This document shows, piece after piece, positions 42,987 through 52,079 of a stretch of DNA of 64,000 nt. A program made the translations under genes and the position numbers. Source of the DNA: Verrucomicrobiaceae bacterium (GTDB taxonomy: Bacteria > Verrucomicrobiota > Verrucomicrobiia > Verrucomicrobiales > Verrucomicrobiaceae); NCBI GenBank assembly GCA_947507875.1, contig CANNQP010000015.1, positions 25,682 to 89,681 of the forward strand. Reading direction: 5' to 3'. Position 1 is the stretch's first letter, and each line of letters starts with the position of its first letter. A model generated the notes under the pieces. It was not told where the DNA came from. It did no database searches and saw only the letters and a list, made by a program, of their open reading frames with translations.

Positions 42987-43655
42987 TTAGAGACCGGCAG
43001 GCGGCGCGTAATCGGTCGGGTCAGGCATACCGGCTAACTGAAAGGCTTCATGCCTTTCCACGCAGGTCCCGCAGCGTCCGCAGTGCTTGGTTCCTCCTTT
43101 GTAGCAGCTCCAGGTGTGTGAAAAATCTACCCCAAGAGCGCCGCCGAGCTTCGTGATGCCCGCCTTGTCCATCGCAATGAAGGGACGCAGTAGCTCAATT
43201 CGCGCATAGGTGCCCTCCCGCATCGCGCTGGCCATCGCCTGCATGAAGGCTTCGCGGCAGTCAGGGTAGATGGTGTGATCCCCTGCGTGCGCTGCGATAA
43301 CGAGCGCTTCCGCTCCGGCCGATTCCGCCAAGCCACAGGCAATCGCCAGCATGATGCCATTGCGAAACGGCACCACCGTGCGCTTCATGTTCTCATCGGC
43401 ATAATGTCCCTCCGGCACCTCGCCACCACTTTTCAGCAAGTCGGAGGCAAAGAGATCATTCACGAAGGGCAAATGAACAACCTCATGTCGGATGCCGAGG
43501 CGAGCTACATGCCAGCGTGCTTGTTCAAGTTCACGCTCATTGTGTTTCGAGCCGTAATCAAAACTCACGGCACCGCTGAGCTCATGTTCTTGGGCCGCCC
43601 AATGCAGCGCCGTCACGGAATCCATGCCACCGCTCAGAAGGACGAAGGTTTTCAT
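42987..43655 (-). CDS. queC: 7-cyano-7-deazaguanine synthase QueC
   Basis: Makes preQ0 from 7-carboxy-7-deazaguanine, ammonia and ATP in queuosine synthesis. The PP-loop is LLSGGMDSVTALHW at residues 7-20. The zinc site at the end is CYKGGTKHCGRCGTCVER, with the four Cys in the expected spacing. Length 222 aa is normal. It lies 12 bp downstream of queF on the same strand, forming a queuosine pair. Confidence 0.95.
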   Translation of the reverse strand: MKTFVLLSGGMDSVTALHWAAQEHELSGAVSFDYGSKHNERELEQARWHVARLGIRHEVVHLPFVNDLFASDLLKSGGEVPEGHYADENMKRTVVPFRNGIMLAIACGLAESAGAEALVIAAHAGDHTIYPDCREAFMQAMASAMREGTYARIELLRPFIAMDKAGITKLGGALGVDFSHTWSCYKGGTKHCGRCGTCVERHEAFQLAGMPDPTDYAPPAGL

Positions 43656-43667
43656 CGCAGCAAGGGC

Positions 43668-44105
43668 TTAGGCGGTTGGTATTTCTAGCTTTCCATCAAA
43701 GTCTGGAAAACGCGCTTCACACGTCAGCTGAATGCCACCCCGTGGCGCGAAACGCCCACGCACGACCGCCTGCTGTGGTGCACAAGCCTTTACCAAATCG
43801 TCCAAAATGCGATTCACGATCGCTTCGTTGAAGAGCGCGTGGTTGCGGTAGCTCGCTAAGTAAAACTTCAGCGATTTGGTTTCCACGCAGCGATCCCCTG
43901 GAATGTACATGATTTCCACATGCGCCGCATCAGGCTGCCCCGTCACTGGGCACAGAGAGGCAAAGTCCGGTTGGCTCAGGTGAATCGTGTAGCTGCGTCC
44001 TGGCGTGCGATTGGGAAAAGTTTCCAACACGGCTTCGTCCGGACTGGCAGGTAGCCGGTGCTCGGAGCGGCCAAGGAGAGAAAGTTCAGCGGAGGGGGCA
44101 GACAT
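43668..44105 (-). CDS. queF: 7-cyano-7-deazaguanine reductase QueF
   Basis: NADPH-dependent reduction of preQ0 to preQ1, the step after QueC. Short (type I, unimodular, T-fold) form of 145 residues. The catalytic Cys is in LCPVTGQPD and the QueF motif is ETKSLKFYL, with the downstream FNEAIVNRILDDL. The ATG at 44105 (MSAPSAELSLLG) was preferred over 44150, which adds residues without similarity. It lies directly upstream of queC. Confidence 0.94.
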   Translation of the reverse strand: MSAPSAELSLLGRSEHRLPASPDEAVLETFPNRTPGRSYTIHLSQPDFASLCPVTGQPDAAHVEIMYIPGDRCVETKSLKFYLASYRNHALFNEAIVNRILDDLVKACAPQQAVVRGRFAPRGGIQLTCEARFPDFDGKLEIPTA

Positions 44106-44199
44106 GAATGCTGATGATGGCCGCGAAAGCCCAACCTGCAACCGTGGCATTTAACCCTACCCCAAGCCGAAACGAAACGCGAAGCTCCGGTGGGTGTCT

Positions 44200-44604
44200 T
44201 CACCCGTATCGCCCACCCACGACGCCTTTCAGGGCGGCACGTGTGCCTTTTTCCCAGGCGAGCCCCCACTCCTTCATGGATTGGACCACGGGCAGCAGGG
44301 CCATGCCTTTCTCCGTGAGTTGATAGGCCATGTGACGAGAGCCCTCGTGGTCTTTGATCTGCACAACCACACGATGTTCGAGCAGTCGTTTCAAACGGTC
44401 AGTCAATATGTTCGTCGGGATGCCTTCGGGCGAGGCGAGGAAGTCTTTGAAACGAGTGCGGCCGAGCATCAAATCGCGTATCACCAGCAGCGTCCAGCGG
44501 TCTCCCAAGATGTCGAGTGCGCATGACACCGGGCAGGGTGAACGTCGAACCCCCGTTTTGGGCGATGGGGATGCGTTGTCAGAGCGGGCTTTGGCAGAGG
44601 ACAT
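44200..44604 (-). CDS. HxlR-family transcriptional regulator
   Basis: Winged-helix regulator of 134 residues. HxlR hallmarks are the N-terminal Cys in CPVSCALDILGDRW, then LLVIRDLMLGRTRFKDF, GIPTNILTDRLKRLLE and YQLTEKGMALLPVVQSMKEW. Such proteins often sense electrophiles or oxidants through the first Cys. Start ATG 44604 (MSSAKARSDN) preferred to 44634. It is divergent from the DinB gene with 70 bp between, including TTGCAA repeats that may be its operator. Confidence 0.88.
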   Translation of the reverse strand: MSSAKARSDNASPSPKTGVRRSPCPVSCALDILGDRWTLLVIRDLMLGRTRFKDFLASPEGIPTNILTDRLKRLLEHRVVVQIKDHEGSRHMAYQLTEKGMALLPVVQSMKEWGLAWEKGTRAALKGVVGGRYG

Positions 44605-44626
44605 CCCCAAGAATGCGCAAAGTGTT

Positions 44627-44672
44627 ACTTGCAATCAACAAGTGTTCAGGGTTTTATAGTTGCAAATTGCAA
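44627..44672. promoter_or_regulatory. TTGCAA repeats between HxlR and DinB genes
   Basis: Three TTGCAA hexamers lie in 46 bp: one in ACTTGCAA (about 44629-44634) and two in TTGCAAATTGCAA (44660-44672). An ACTTG/CAAGT inverted repeat (44627-44631 and 44638-44642) overlaps the first. The last copy ends 2 bp before the DinB start. This fits an HxlR operator controlling both divergent genes. Confidence 0.5.
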
Positions 44673-44674
44673 GC

Positions 44675-45271
44675 ATGAGTCAAAAAGCAGAACGTTTCCC
44701 CATTCTAGCTGCTCCTGGAGCAGGTCTGCCAAAGATCGAGCGCTTGGTCGCTCATCTCATGATTCGTTGGAGGGCTTTGTGCACGAGTCGTGACCAGGCA
44801 GCCGCCGTGTTTGATGCTGAGCGTTTGGCGATCCTCCGCTTGTTGGACAGGCATGATTCCGTGGCCATGGCCCAGCCGGTGTTGATCAAACGAATCCCCG
44901 GCCTCGAGGACAGTAGCCGATATTGGTCACTGCTCATGGTGGTGGATCATTTGCGGATCGTGAACCGCGACATCATGAAGGTGATCTTTAGTCTGGGTGC
45001 AGGTCATCTGCCAGAAGGCGAGGCGAGCATAGCTGCAGTGAAACCTAGCCTTCAGGTGACACCGGCTGTGATTTCAGCCTTTGATCAGGGGTGCCGTGAC
45101 TTTGCCAAGACGGTAGCCTCAGTCACAAAACTTAAAACACCGTTGAAGTTTCCGCACCCTTGGTTCGGTCCGATGGATGCTGCCACATGGCATGTGATGG
45201 GGGGGATTCATATGCGAATTCATCATCACCAGATGAAGCTGATTCAGGCGGGTCTCACGGGCTCAATCTGA
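44675..45271 (+). CDS. DinB-superfamily/DUF1569-like protein
   Basis: Four-helix-bundle protein of 198 residues. Family cues are PKIERLVAHLMIRWRAL, the central SRYWSLLMVVDHLRIVNRDI with His, and the ending HMRIHHHQMKLIQAGL, with histidines that could bind a metal as in DinB enzymes. No signal peptide. The ATG at 44675 is preferred to the in-frame TTG at 44660, which would overlap the TTGCAA repeats. It is divergent from an HxlR regulator and probably under its control. Confidence 0.7.
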   Translation: MSQKAERFPILAAPGAGLPKIERLVAHLMIRWRALCTSRDQAAAVFDAERLAILRLLDRHDSVAMAQPVLIKRIPGLEDSSRYWSLLMVVDHLRIVNRDIMKVIFSLGAGHLPEGEASIAAVKPSLQVTPAVISAFDQGCRDFAKTVASVTKLKTPLKFPHPWFGPMDAATWHVMGGIHMRIHHHQMKLIQAGLTGSI

Positions 45272-45473
45272 TGAATGGCCAAGGATTCATGACCGATCGC
45301 AGCTGCTGCGGATCATGCTACACCATCTTTTTTCGTCAGTTCGTTCTGCCAGCCAAGGGTAGCTTCGTCAGTCACGCCTTGGCCCATCAGCCTGCCTGGC
45401 ATACGAGTTCTCGTAAATGGTTGCGACTTCCCGTGATGGCAAAAAGCAGCATGCAGGTGCATGATCCCTTCGT

Positions 45474-47420
45474 TTGAAAGCTTGCCGATTCCATCTCCTC
45501 AGTTGGCTCCTCCTTGCCCCAGGGGTGGAAGCTGCGTGGCTGGATGTATTCAGCAGTGAGTTGCAGGCAGCAAGAGCCGAGCTCTCGCGAATTGAGAAGC
45601 AGCGGGAGGCTCTCGGAGAGCCGATGATCGGGAACACGGTGGCTGAGTTTGGCATTCAGCATCGTATGCTGGAAGAACCACCGCCGGAGTCTCCGTTTGT
45701 GCAGATGGACCTCGGCGCATCCCGCTCTTTGGATACAGTGGTGCTGATCCCGGCGGTGGTGGATTTTCAGGGCGTGACGCAGTCGCCATATGCGTTTCCT
45801 TTGCGGTTTCGACTGGATGCATCGGACGATCCAGAGTTCGCCACCTTCACGCCGCTGCTGGTGTGTACGGACGTGGATCATGTGCAGCCGAGCGTCGCAC
45901 CTGTCATGGTTCATGTGCCGGAAACGCGAGCGCGTTATCTCCGGCTCACCGTGACCAAGCTGGCGCAAGTGGAGGGACGATGGACTTTTGCGCTCGCGGA
46001 GATGATGGTGATGGATGGCAATCTCAACATCGCACTCGGAGCGAAGGTTGAGCATCAAGGTGGCACGGGGCTGCCGCCGCGTTGGCTGCTAGCGAATCTG
46101 ACGGATGGTCGCACGCCCCTAGGGCCGCCGATCGATCGCAGCTCGGTGCCGGATTTTGATGCGTTGTTTGCTAGCATGCACCCTGATCAGCCAAATCCAT
46201 GGATGAGCGTGGATCTAGGCCGTGAGATGCTACTGGATGAGGTGCGGCTGCATCCGCTGCATGCAAGGCAAGGCGCGGACGTTCCGGGCTTTTCGTTTCC
46301 AGCCCGATTCCGCGTCGAGTTATCGAAAAATAGCGATTTCAGCGATGCAGTGACGATTTTTCAAAATCCGGACTCCGACTTTCCGAACCCAGGCAACAAT
46401 CCAGTGACAATCCCAGTCAACCAGGCGTCGGCGAGGCAGGTGCGTGTGGTCATGCTCGCTCCTCAACGGGCCGGTCACTCCTCGTTTGCTTTATCAGAGC
46501 TTGAGGTGTTTGCCGGAGGTGAAAAGGTCTCGCGTGGCGCTAGGGTCATGAGTTCGGGCGATCCAGCGCGCAATCCGTCGCGCCCCCTCTCGCTTTTAGC
46601 AGATGATCACACGAGCTATGGCCGCTTGATGGACCTCCCAGTGTGGCTTCGGCAGTGGGAGGAGCGTCGCCGGTTGGAGGAGCAGACGGCTGTTCTTACC
46701 ACAAAGATGCCTTCTCTCCTGGCGATGGCGCAAGTGCGGGTGGTTTGGACGTTGGGATTCGTGCTGATCAGTGCGATTGGCGCGATTGGCTTGCTTTTCT
46801 GGCGCTCGCAGCAGCGGGCTCTGCGCGCGCAGGAGCAGTTTCGTGCTCGACTGGCCCGTGACATGCATGATGAGATCGGCAGCAATTTGGCGGGCATCGC
46901 CGTGATCAGTGAAACCTCCGCGTTGCAGGGGGATGGACAAGCGGAGGACTGGCGCGAGATCCAACGTATCGCTCACGAGACCACGGATGCTATGCGCGAG
47001 GTGCTCTGGCTCGTCGGTGCCAGACAGGAGTCTGGCATCGACCTCATGGAGCATCTGCAACGCGTAGCAAAGCGTCTGCTGCCTAACCATGAGGTGAAAT
47101 GGAAAGCGCTCACCACAGAGCTACCCCCTGCGTGGCCCGTTGAATCACGGCGGCATGTGTTTCTGTTTTTTAAAGAAGCGCTCACCAACATCTTGCGTCA
47201 TGCGAAGGCCACGCAGGTCGAGCTTTCTGCACAAATCACGGACTCCAGTTTTGAGCTCATCATTCAAGACAATGGGCGCGGCTTCGATCCGGCTAAAATC
47301 TCAGTTGGCATGGGGCTGAATAGCCTCCGCGAGCGCGCCCAGCAGCTGGGGGGAGTTTTTTCGCTAGCTTCATCTGCGCAAGGAACCACGCTCCTCCTGC
47401 GCGTGCCGTTGGTTTCTTGA
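45474..47420 (+). CDS. Two-component sensor histidine kinase with discoidin-like periplasmic domains
   Basis: Membrane sensor of 648 residues. A signal peptide (RFHLLSWLLLAPGVEA) precedes two beta-sandwich repeats resembling F5/8 type C (discoidin) domains: about 65-190 (SPFVQMDLGASRSLDTVVLI) and about 205-365 (NPWMSVDLGREMLLDEVRLH). One membrane helix (about 424-445) leads to a HisKA_3 domain with phospho-acceptor His465 in RDMHDEIGSNLAG and a HATPase_c with FKEALTNILRHAKA, DNGRGFDP and GMGLNSLRERA. The only plausible start in frame is TTG 45474, after a TGA at 45462. The response regulator follows 38 bp downstream. Confidence 0.85.
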   Translation: MKACRFHLLSWLLLAPGVEAAWLDVFSSELQAARAELSRIEKQREALGEPMIGNTVAEFGIQHRMLEEPPPESPFVQMDLGASRSLDTVVLIPAVVDFQGVTQSPYAFPLRFRLDASDDPEFATFTPLLVCTDVDHVQPSVAPVMVHVPETRARYLRLTVTKLAQVEGRWTFALAEMMVMDGNLNIALGAKVEHQGGTGLPPRWLLANLTDGRTPLGPPIDRSSVPDFDALFASMHPDQPNPWMSVDLGREMLLDEVRLHPLHARQGADVPGFSFPARFRVELSKNSDFSDAVTIFQNPDSDFPNPGNNPVTIPVNQASARQVRVVMLAPQRAGHSSFALSELEVFAGGEKVSRGARVMSSGDPARNPSRPLSLLADDHTSYGRLMDLPVWLRQWEERRRLEEQTAVLTTKMPSLLAMAQVRVVWTLGFVLISAIGAIGLLFWRSQQRALRAQEQFRARLARDMHDEIGSNLAGIAVISETSALQGDGQAEDWREIQRIAHETTDAMREVLWLVGARQESGIDLMEHLQRVAKRLLPNHEVKWKALTTELPPAWPVESRRHVFLFFKEALTNILRHAKATQVELSAQITDSSFELIIQDNGRGFDPAKISVGMGLNSLRERAQQLGGVFSLASSAQGTTLLLRVPLVS

Positions 47421-47458
47421 GTCCATTCTTGGTTATTCTGAATTCCGCCTTTTCCTTT

Positions 47459-48100
47459 ATGCCGAACGTTTGGATCATCGAAGACAATGCCACTTTTCGC
47501 CGCGGCACGGAACGTGCGCTGACGATGAAGCCACATGCGCATGCTGTACGTTCCTTTGGGAACTGTGAGGATGCCATTGCGGCGCTGGAAGTGGCGGACG
47601 CGCCACAGGTGATTTTGCTCGATGTTGGACTTCCCGGGATGGATGGCATTGAGGGCATTGGCCATCTGAAAAGCCGGGCCGCTGGCACGAGTATCCTGAT
47701 TCTCACGGTGTTTGAGGACGATGATAAAATCTTCCGCGCTATCTGTGCCGGGGCTTCAGGCTACTTACTGAAGTCAGAACCGATGGCACAGGTCATCACG
47801 GCCATCGATCAGGCCATCGCGGGAGGGTCGCCCATGAATCCTCGCATCGCTACGCGTGTGCTGGCCATGTTCGCGAAGCTCGCCCCGGCCAGAAAAGACT
47901 ACGGGCTTACTGATCGTGAGCAGGCCGTGTTGAAGTGCATGGTCTCTGGCATGGCCCGAAAACAGATCGCCGATGCCACCGGCCTCAATCCGCACACGGC
48001 TGATTACGTCACGCGTAGCATCTATCGCAAGCTGCACGTTAACTGCGCCACCGCGGCTGTGTCCAAAGCCGTGGCGGAGCGGCTCTTCGGGGAAGATTGA
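47459..48100 (+). CDS. NarL/FixJ-family response regulator
   Basis: Output partner of the upstream kinase (213 aa). The receiver has acidic residues in VWIIEDN, phospho-acceptor Asp55 in ILLDVGLPGMDG, Thr in LILTVFED and Lys in GYLLKSEP. The LuxR-type helix-turn-helix is at about 150-205 (LTDREQAVLKCMVSGMARKQ, then HTADYVTRSIYRKLHV). Start ATG 47459 (MPNVWIIEDN) was preferred to 47417. Target genes are unknown. Confidence 0.93.
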   Translation: MPNVWIIEDNATFRRGTERALTMKPHAHAVRSFGNCEDAIAALEVADAPQVILLDVGLPGMDGIEGIGHLKSRAAGTSILILTVFEDDDKIFRAICAGASGYLLKSEPMAQVITAIDQAIAGGSPMNPRIATRVLAMFAKLAPARKDYGLTDREQAVLKCMVSGMARKQIADATGLNPHTADYVTRSIYRKLHVNCATAAVSKAVAERLFGED

Positions 48101-48115
48101 GCCTTCTGGATGCGG

Positions 48116-49084
48116 TCATGTGCTCAAGCCTTCCATCACCCTTTCGCGAAAGCTGCGGACGTGAGCCAGTTCGTGGCGGCCTTTGGGATGCAGGATGGCA
48201 ACTTGATCATGGCCGAGGAAGCTGGAAACATCACGGTAGATGAAGGGGGCTTTGACGTCGGCGGGAATCGGCAGGGCTTCACTCGCAGGGCGGGTGACGA
48301 TGGCTACGCCCATGCCGAGAGCGACGTAATTCAGGATGGAGGTGACGTTGCCTGCGGTCATGATGAGGTTGACTCGATCACTCAATCCGGCCTTAGCCAC
48401 GAGGTGATCAAATTGCATCCGTGAACTGGAATCCTCACCGGCGAGAATGAGCGGCTGTCTGACGATATCGCGGAGCTTGGGGGCCTTGATTTGCGCAAAA
48501 GGATGACTTTCGAGGCACACGACTTCAAAGGGATAACGCACCAGTGGGGTGGCTTCAAAACGTGCAGGTAAAGCCACGCCTTGTGGTGTGCCGACGATGG
48601 CTAGGTCCGCTTTTTCAGCCTCCAAGTGCTGCCAAGCGATGCGTGAGGGTGCGTCGATGAGCGAAAGTCGTACCTGCGGGTGCGTTTGGCGATAGCTAGC
48701 GATGACATGGCGCAGGGTGCTGTTGAGTACAGTCGCCGGCGCAGCCACACGGAGATGTCGTTCGGCCTTTCGATGCTGGTCATGAAAGACTTTCTTTAGA
48801 GAGTCAAACCCCTGAACGAGAGGTGCGGCGAGGTCTAGCAGACGCTCGCCGTCTTCAGTCAGCCGCACATCGTGCCCTTTGGCCGTCACGAGCTGGACGC
48901 CATAGTCTTCCTCCAGCGCCCGCACCTGCCGCCAGACAGAGGGCGTGGCTATGCCGAGACTCCGGGATGCAGCGGCAAAGGTGCCGTGCCTGGAGATTTC
49001 AAACAGGGCGCGGATCTGGCGGAACCGTACTTCCTTGAAGTAACGGCGGTCCTCGGAGGGCTTGGTGCTGCGTTTGGGTTTCAT
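48116..49084 (-). CDS. LysR-family transcriptional regulator
   Basis: DNA-binding regulator of 322 residues. The N-terminal helix-turn-helix spans about 30-65 (FEISRHGTFAAASRSLGIAT, then PSVWRQVRALEEDYGVQL). The effector-binding domain shows HLRVAAPATVLNSTLRHVIA and YVALGMGVAIVTRPASEAL; the layout is close to the CysB/Cbl branch. Start ATG 49084 gives MKPKRSTKPSED; 49105 is an alternative. Its promoter region is shared with the divergent PSD1 gene, whose conserved leader begins at 49082, two bases inside this start codon. It converges with the response regulator (15 bp). Confidence 0.88.
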   Translation of the reverse strand: MKPKRSTKPSEDRRYFKEVRFRQIRALFEISRHGTFAAASRSLGIATPSVWRQVRALEEDYGVQLVTAKGHDVRLTEDGERLLDLAAPLVQGFDSLKKVFHDQHRKAERHLRVAAPATVLNSTLRHVIASYRQTHPQVRLSLIDAPSRIAWQHLEAEKADLAIVGTPQGVALPARFEATPLVRYPFEVVCLESHPFAQIKAPKLRDIVRQPLILAGEDSSSRMQFDHLVAKAGLSDRVNLIMTAGNVTSILNYVALGMGVAIVTRPASEALPIPADVKAPFIYRDVSSFLGHDQVAILHPKGRHELAHVRSFRERVMEGLST

Positions 49085-49209
49085 TGCTCTCAGAGTAACG
49101 GTCATTAGGAAAATAGTCTCGCATGCTCATGAAGAAGAAGGGTGGTGGCGCTGTATTTTCAAGGGTGCTTTCGCCGTCGTCGATCGTGCCAAGTCTTTCC
49201 GAATCCCGA
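49082..49209 (+). promoter_or_regulatory. Conserved leader of PSD1 operon, copy 1
   Basis: Aligned without gaps to 58311-58438, 83 of 128 positions agree by hand. A core of 18 identical bases, GGTCATTAGGAAAATAGT, runs from 49100 to 49117, and an ATGAA-AAGAA block begins at 49129. Both cores lie exactly 110 nt before the predicted ATG of a PSD1 gene. No Shine-Dalgarno sequence is seen next to the start. It may contain a promoter plus an untranslated or short-peptide leader. Confidence 0.6.
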
Positions 49210-51615
49210 ATGAAACTCAACGCCCTGCTTTTCATCCCCCTCGCTGCCTCTGCGGCGGAGGGAGATGCATTTTTCCGCGAGCGTGTGGAGCCATTGCTCA
49301 AGCAGCGTTGCTACGAATGTCATTCGCACGCAGGGAAGATCAAGGGCGGCCTGGTGCTCGACTCGCGCTCAGGCTGGCAGGCGGGTGGTGACAGCGGGCC
49401 TGCGCTGGTGCCTGGCGATGTGGAAAAGAGCCAGCTCATCTAGGCGGTGCGCTACACGAACCCAGACATGGAGATGCCGCCGAAGGCGAAGCTGCCGGAC
49501 AGCGAGATCGCTGTGCTGGAGGAGTGGGTGAAGCGTGGCGCGCCCGATCCTCGCGAGACGGTGGCGAACGCGGTGAAGAAGACCGGCGTGGATGTGGAGG
49601 ATGGAAGGAAACACTGGGCCTATCAACCGGTGCGGGATGCCGCGCCACCCGCCGTGCATGATCAAGCCTGGCCTCTGAATGAGGTGGACGCCTTCATTCT
49701 CACGAAGCAGGAGGCAGCGGGCCTTCAACCGGGTCCCGAGGCCGAAGCGCATGCCTGGCTGCGGCGCGTGACGTTTGATCTCACTGGCCTGCCCCCGACG
49801 GAGGTGGAGATGGCCGACTTTAATGCGGATCGCTCGCCAAAAGCGCGCGAGCGCGTCGTGGACCGTCTGCTCTCATCGAAGGCCTATGGCGAGCGCTGGG
49901 CGCGGCATTGGCTGGACCTCGTGGGCTATGCGGAGCAGATCGGCACGGAGGGCAAAGTTTTTGCGGAACATGCGTGGCGGTATCGCGACTACCTCGTGCA
50001 GTCCTTTCACCAGGACAAGCCCTTCGACCGCTTCATCCGTGAGCAGCTCGCGGGCGATTTGCTGCCAGCCGCCTCACCACAAGAGCGCCGGGAAAACCTC
50101 ATCGCGACGGGTTTCATCGTGCTGGGCGATGTGGACATCAACGCCGTGGACAAACTGAAGATGGAGCATGACTTCGTGGACAGCCAGGTGAGCAAAGTAG
50201 GCACCGCCTTCCTCGGCATGACACTGGGCTGCGTGCGCTGCCATGACCACAAGTTCGACGCCATCGGCCAGCAGGACTACTACGCGCTTGCGGGCATGTT
50301 CCGCAGCACGAAGACGACGTTCAAAACCGGCCACGGCATCTGGAGCAACATCCAGCGCGTGCCGCTGCCGGAGCTAGAAGAGGACCAGGTGATCGCCCGC
50401 AACCACGAGCAAAAGCTGGCGAGCTGGCGAAAGGAAAAGCACAAGCTGGAGGCCGAGTCGAAAGCGCTCGGCGACAAACCGCATGCGGCGGGCAAAAAGC
50501 GCCTCGACGAGTTGAAAAAGGAAATCACCGCGCTCGACCTCCGCATCGGTCACGGTGAGTATTTTCATCCGGGCAAACCGCAGGCCATCGCGGTGCAGGA
50601 TGTGGCCAAGCCCGCCGACATGCGCCTCACCATCCGTGGCAATCCCTATGCGCTGGGCGACACCATGCCGCGCGGTCTCGTACGTGTGGCGATGTGGGGA
50701 CCGCAGCCGAAGATTCCCGCAGGACAAAGCGGTCGCTTGCAACTCGCCGACTGGATCGCGGATGCGAGGAACCCTCTCACGGCCCGCGTGGCCGTGAACC
50801 GCGTCTGGCAGAAGCTTTTTGGCGAGGGGTTGGTGCGCAGCGTCGATTACTTCGGCACACGTGGCGACACACCAAGCCATCCCGAGCTGCTCGATCATCT
50901 CGCGCATCGCTTCATGAAGGCAGGCTGGTCGCAGAAGAAACTCATCCGCATGCTCGCCCTGAGTCGCACTTACCGGCTCGCCAGTGGCAAGCCGCCATCG
51001 AAGGATCCCGAAAACAAACTGCTCACCTGCATGAACCGCCAGCGGCTCGATGCCGAGTCCATCCGCGATGCAATGCTGGTCGCGAGCGGGCGGCTTGCTG
51101 CGCCGTCCGGCGGCCCGGGCCTGCCGTTGGAGTTCCCGGAGAACATCACCGGGCTGCCGCTGAAGGAGAAGCAGGACGGTCACCCACAGTTCAGCCTCAA
51201 AAAAGAGCGTGAGTCCCAGGCGGTGGAGCGCACGTTGTATCTGCCCGTGGTGCGCACCGGCACGCAGCCCGGCACAGCTCGGCTGCGCGATGTGTTCGAC
51301 TTTCCGCAACCCGCCCAGTTCACCAGCAAGCGCAACGAGACCACCGTGCCCACTCAGTCGCTGTATTTGCTCAATGCTGATCTCATCCGCGAGCGCGGCG
51401 AGGATCTCGCGAAGATGCTGCTCGCCATCCAAGAAGACGACTCGGCCCGCCTCGCAAGGCTCTGGTTGCGTGTCTTGAATCGTCCCATCACCGCCGCTGA
51501 GCGTGAGGACGCGCTCGCCTTTCTAAAAGCCTCCCGCGCCGATGGCGAACCCCCGGCCTGGACCGAGCTGGCCCGCGCCCTCTTCGGCACGAACGAGTTT
51601 CTTCTCCGCTTTTGA
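49210..51615 (+). pseudogene. PSD1/DUF1549-DUF1553 cytochrome-c-like protein interrupted by in-frame TAG
   Basis: Full frame of 801 residues apart from one stop codon. Signal peptide MKLNALLFIPLAASA, then a PSC1-type heme motif CYECH in FFRERVEPLLKQRCYECH. The frame meets TAG at 49441-49443 (SQLI-stop-AVRYTNPDMEMPP), where the family usually has a residue such as Glu, and continues without a shift into DUF1549 (AWLRRVTFDLTGLPPTE, second CxxCH in GCVRCHDHKF) and DUF1553 (ARNPLTARVAVNRVW to ALFGTNEFLLRF). A single GAG-to-TAG type change would explain it. Either a recent nonsense mutation, a sequence error or readthrough. Downstream DUF1501 gene is separated by an antisense toxin-antitoxin pair. 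Confidence 0.8.
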
Positions 51616-51626
51616 TCGTGATCCGT

Positions 51627-52079
51627 TTAATTCACCAACAACCCCTCCATGGCTGCCAGCTTTTTCGCCTTCGCGTCAAAGCTCCAAAACGTGTCGCAGC
51701 CCAGCACCAGTGCAGAGGAAACATGCAGCAGGTCATAGGTGCGGAAACCTTCTTTGGCGGTGTGGCGGTGAGAGAGGGTTTGGAACATGGCCTCGACAGA
51801 TTCCGGCAAAATCGCCCAAGGGTGGTAGCGAATGCCCAGTTCAACATCTTCGAAGAAGTGGGCCTCCACCACTGCTGCCAGCTCCGGCGTAACCCGCATC
51901 TGCTGCATCCCCTGCCGGGTCATAAACACGCACTGTTGCAGCGCGTTGACCACCTCCAGCCGGTGCAGCCAGGTCACAGGAAGCCTTTCGGGGCACTCAG
52001 CCAAAAGCCCCTCCGCCTCGGCGCGGTGAGACATGTCCACCAGCGTGTTGGTGAAGAAGTTGGTGTCCGCGTAGATCAT
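51627..52079 (-). CDS. PIN-domain toxin, VapC-like
   Basis: Putative ribonuclease toxin of 150 residues. PIN acidic residues are Asp5 in YADTNFF, a Glu in LHRLEVVNAL, an Asp in RTYDLLHVSSA and the final Asp in FWSFDAKAKKLA. It overlaps its antitoxin by 4 bp and ends 11 bp after the PSD1 stop on the opposite strand. It shows the same architecture as the PIN toxin at 27.0 kb, but the sequences differ clearly. Confidence 0.87.
   Translation of the reverse strand: MIYADTNFFTNTLVDMSHRAEAEGLLAECPERLPVTWLHRLEVVNALQQCVFMTRQGMQQMRVTPELAAVVEAHFFEDVELGIRYHPWAILPESVEAMFQTLSHRHTAKEGFRTYDLLHVSSALVLGCDTFWSFDAKAKKLAAMEGLLVN

Noticed and set aside
49129..49209. Possible longer start of the interrupted PSD1 gene at ATG 49129 (MKKKGGG...)
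   Set aside because: The homologous leader in front of the second PSD1 gene contains a TGA in the same frame, so this stretch is more likely leader than coding; the signal peptide starts at 49210.
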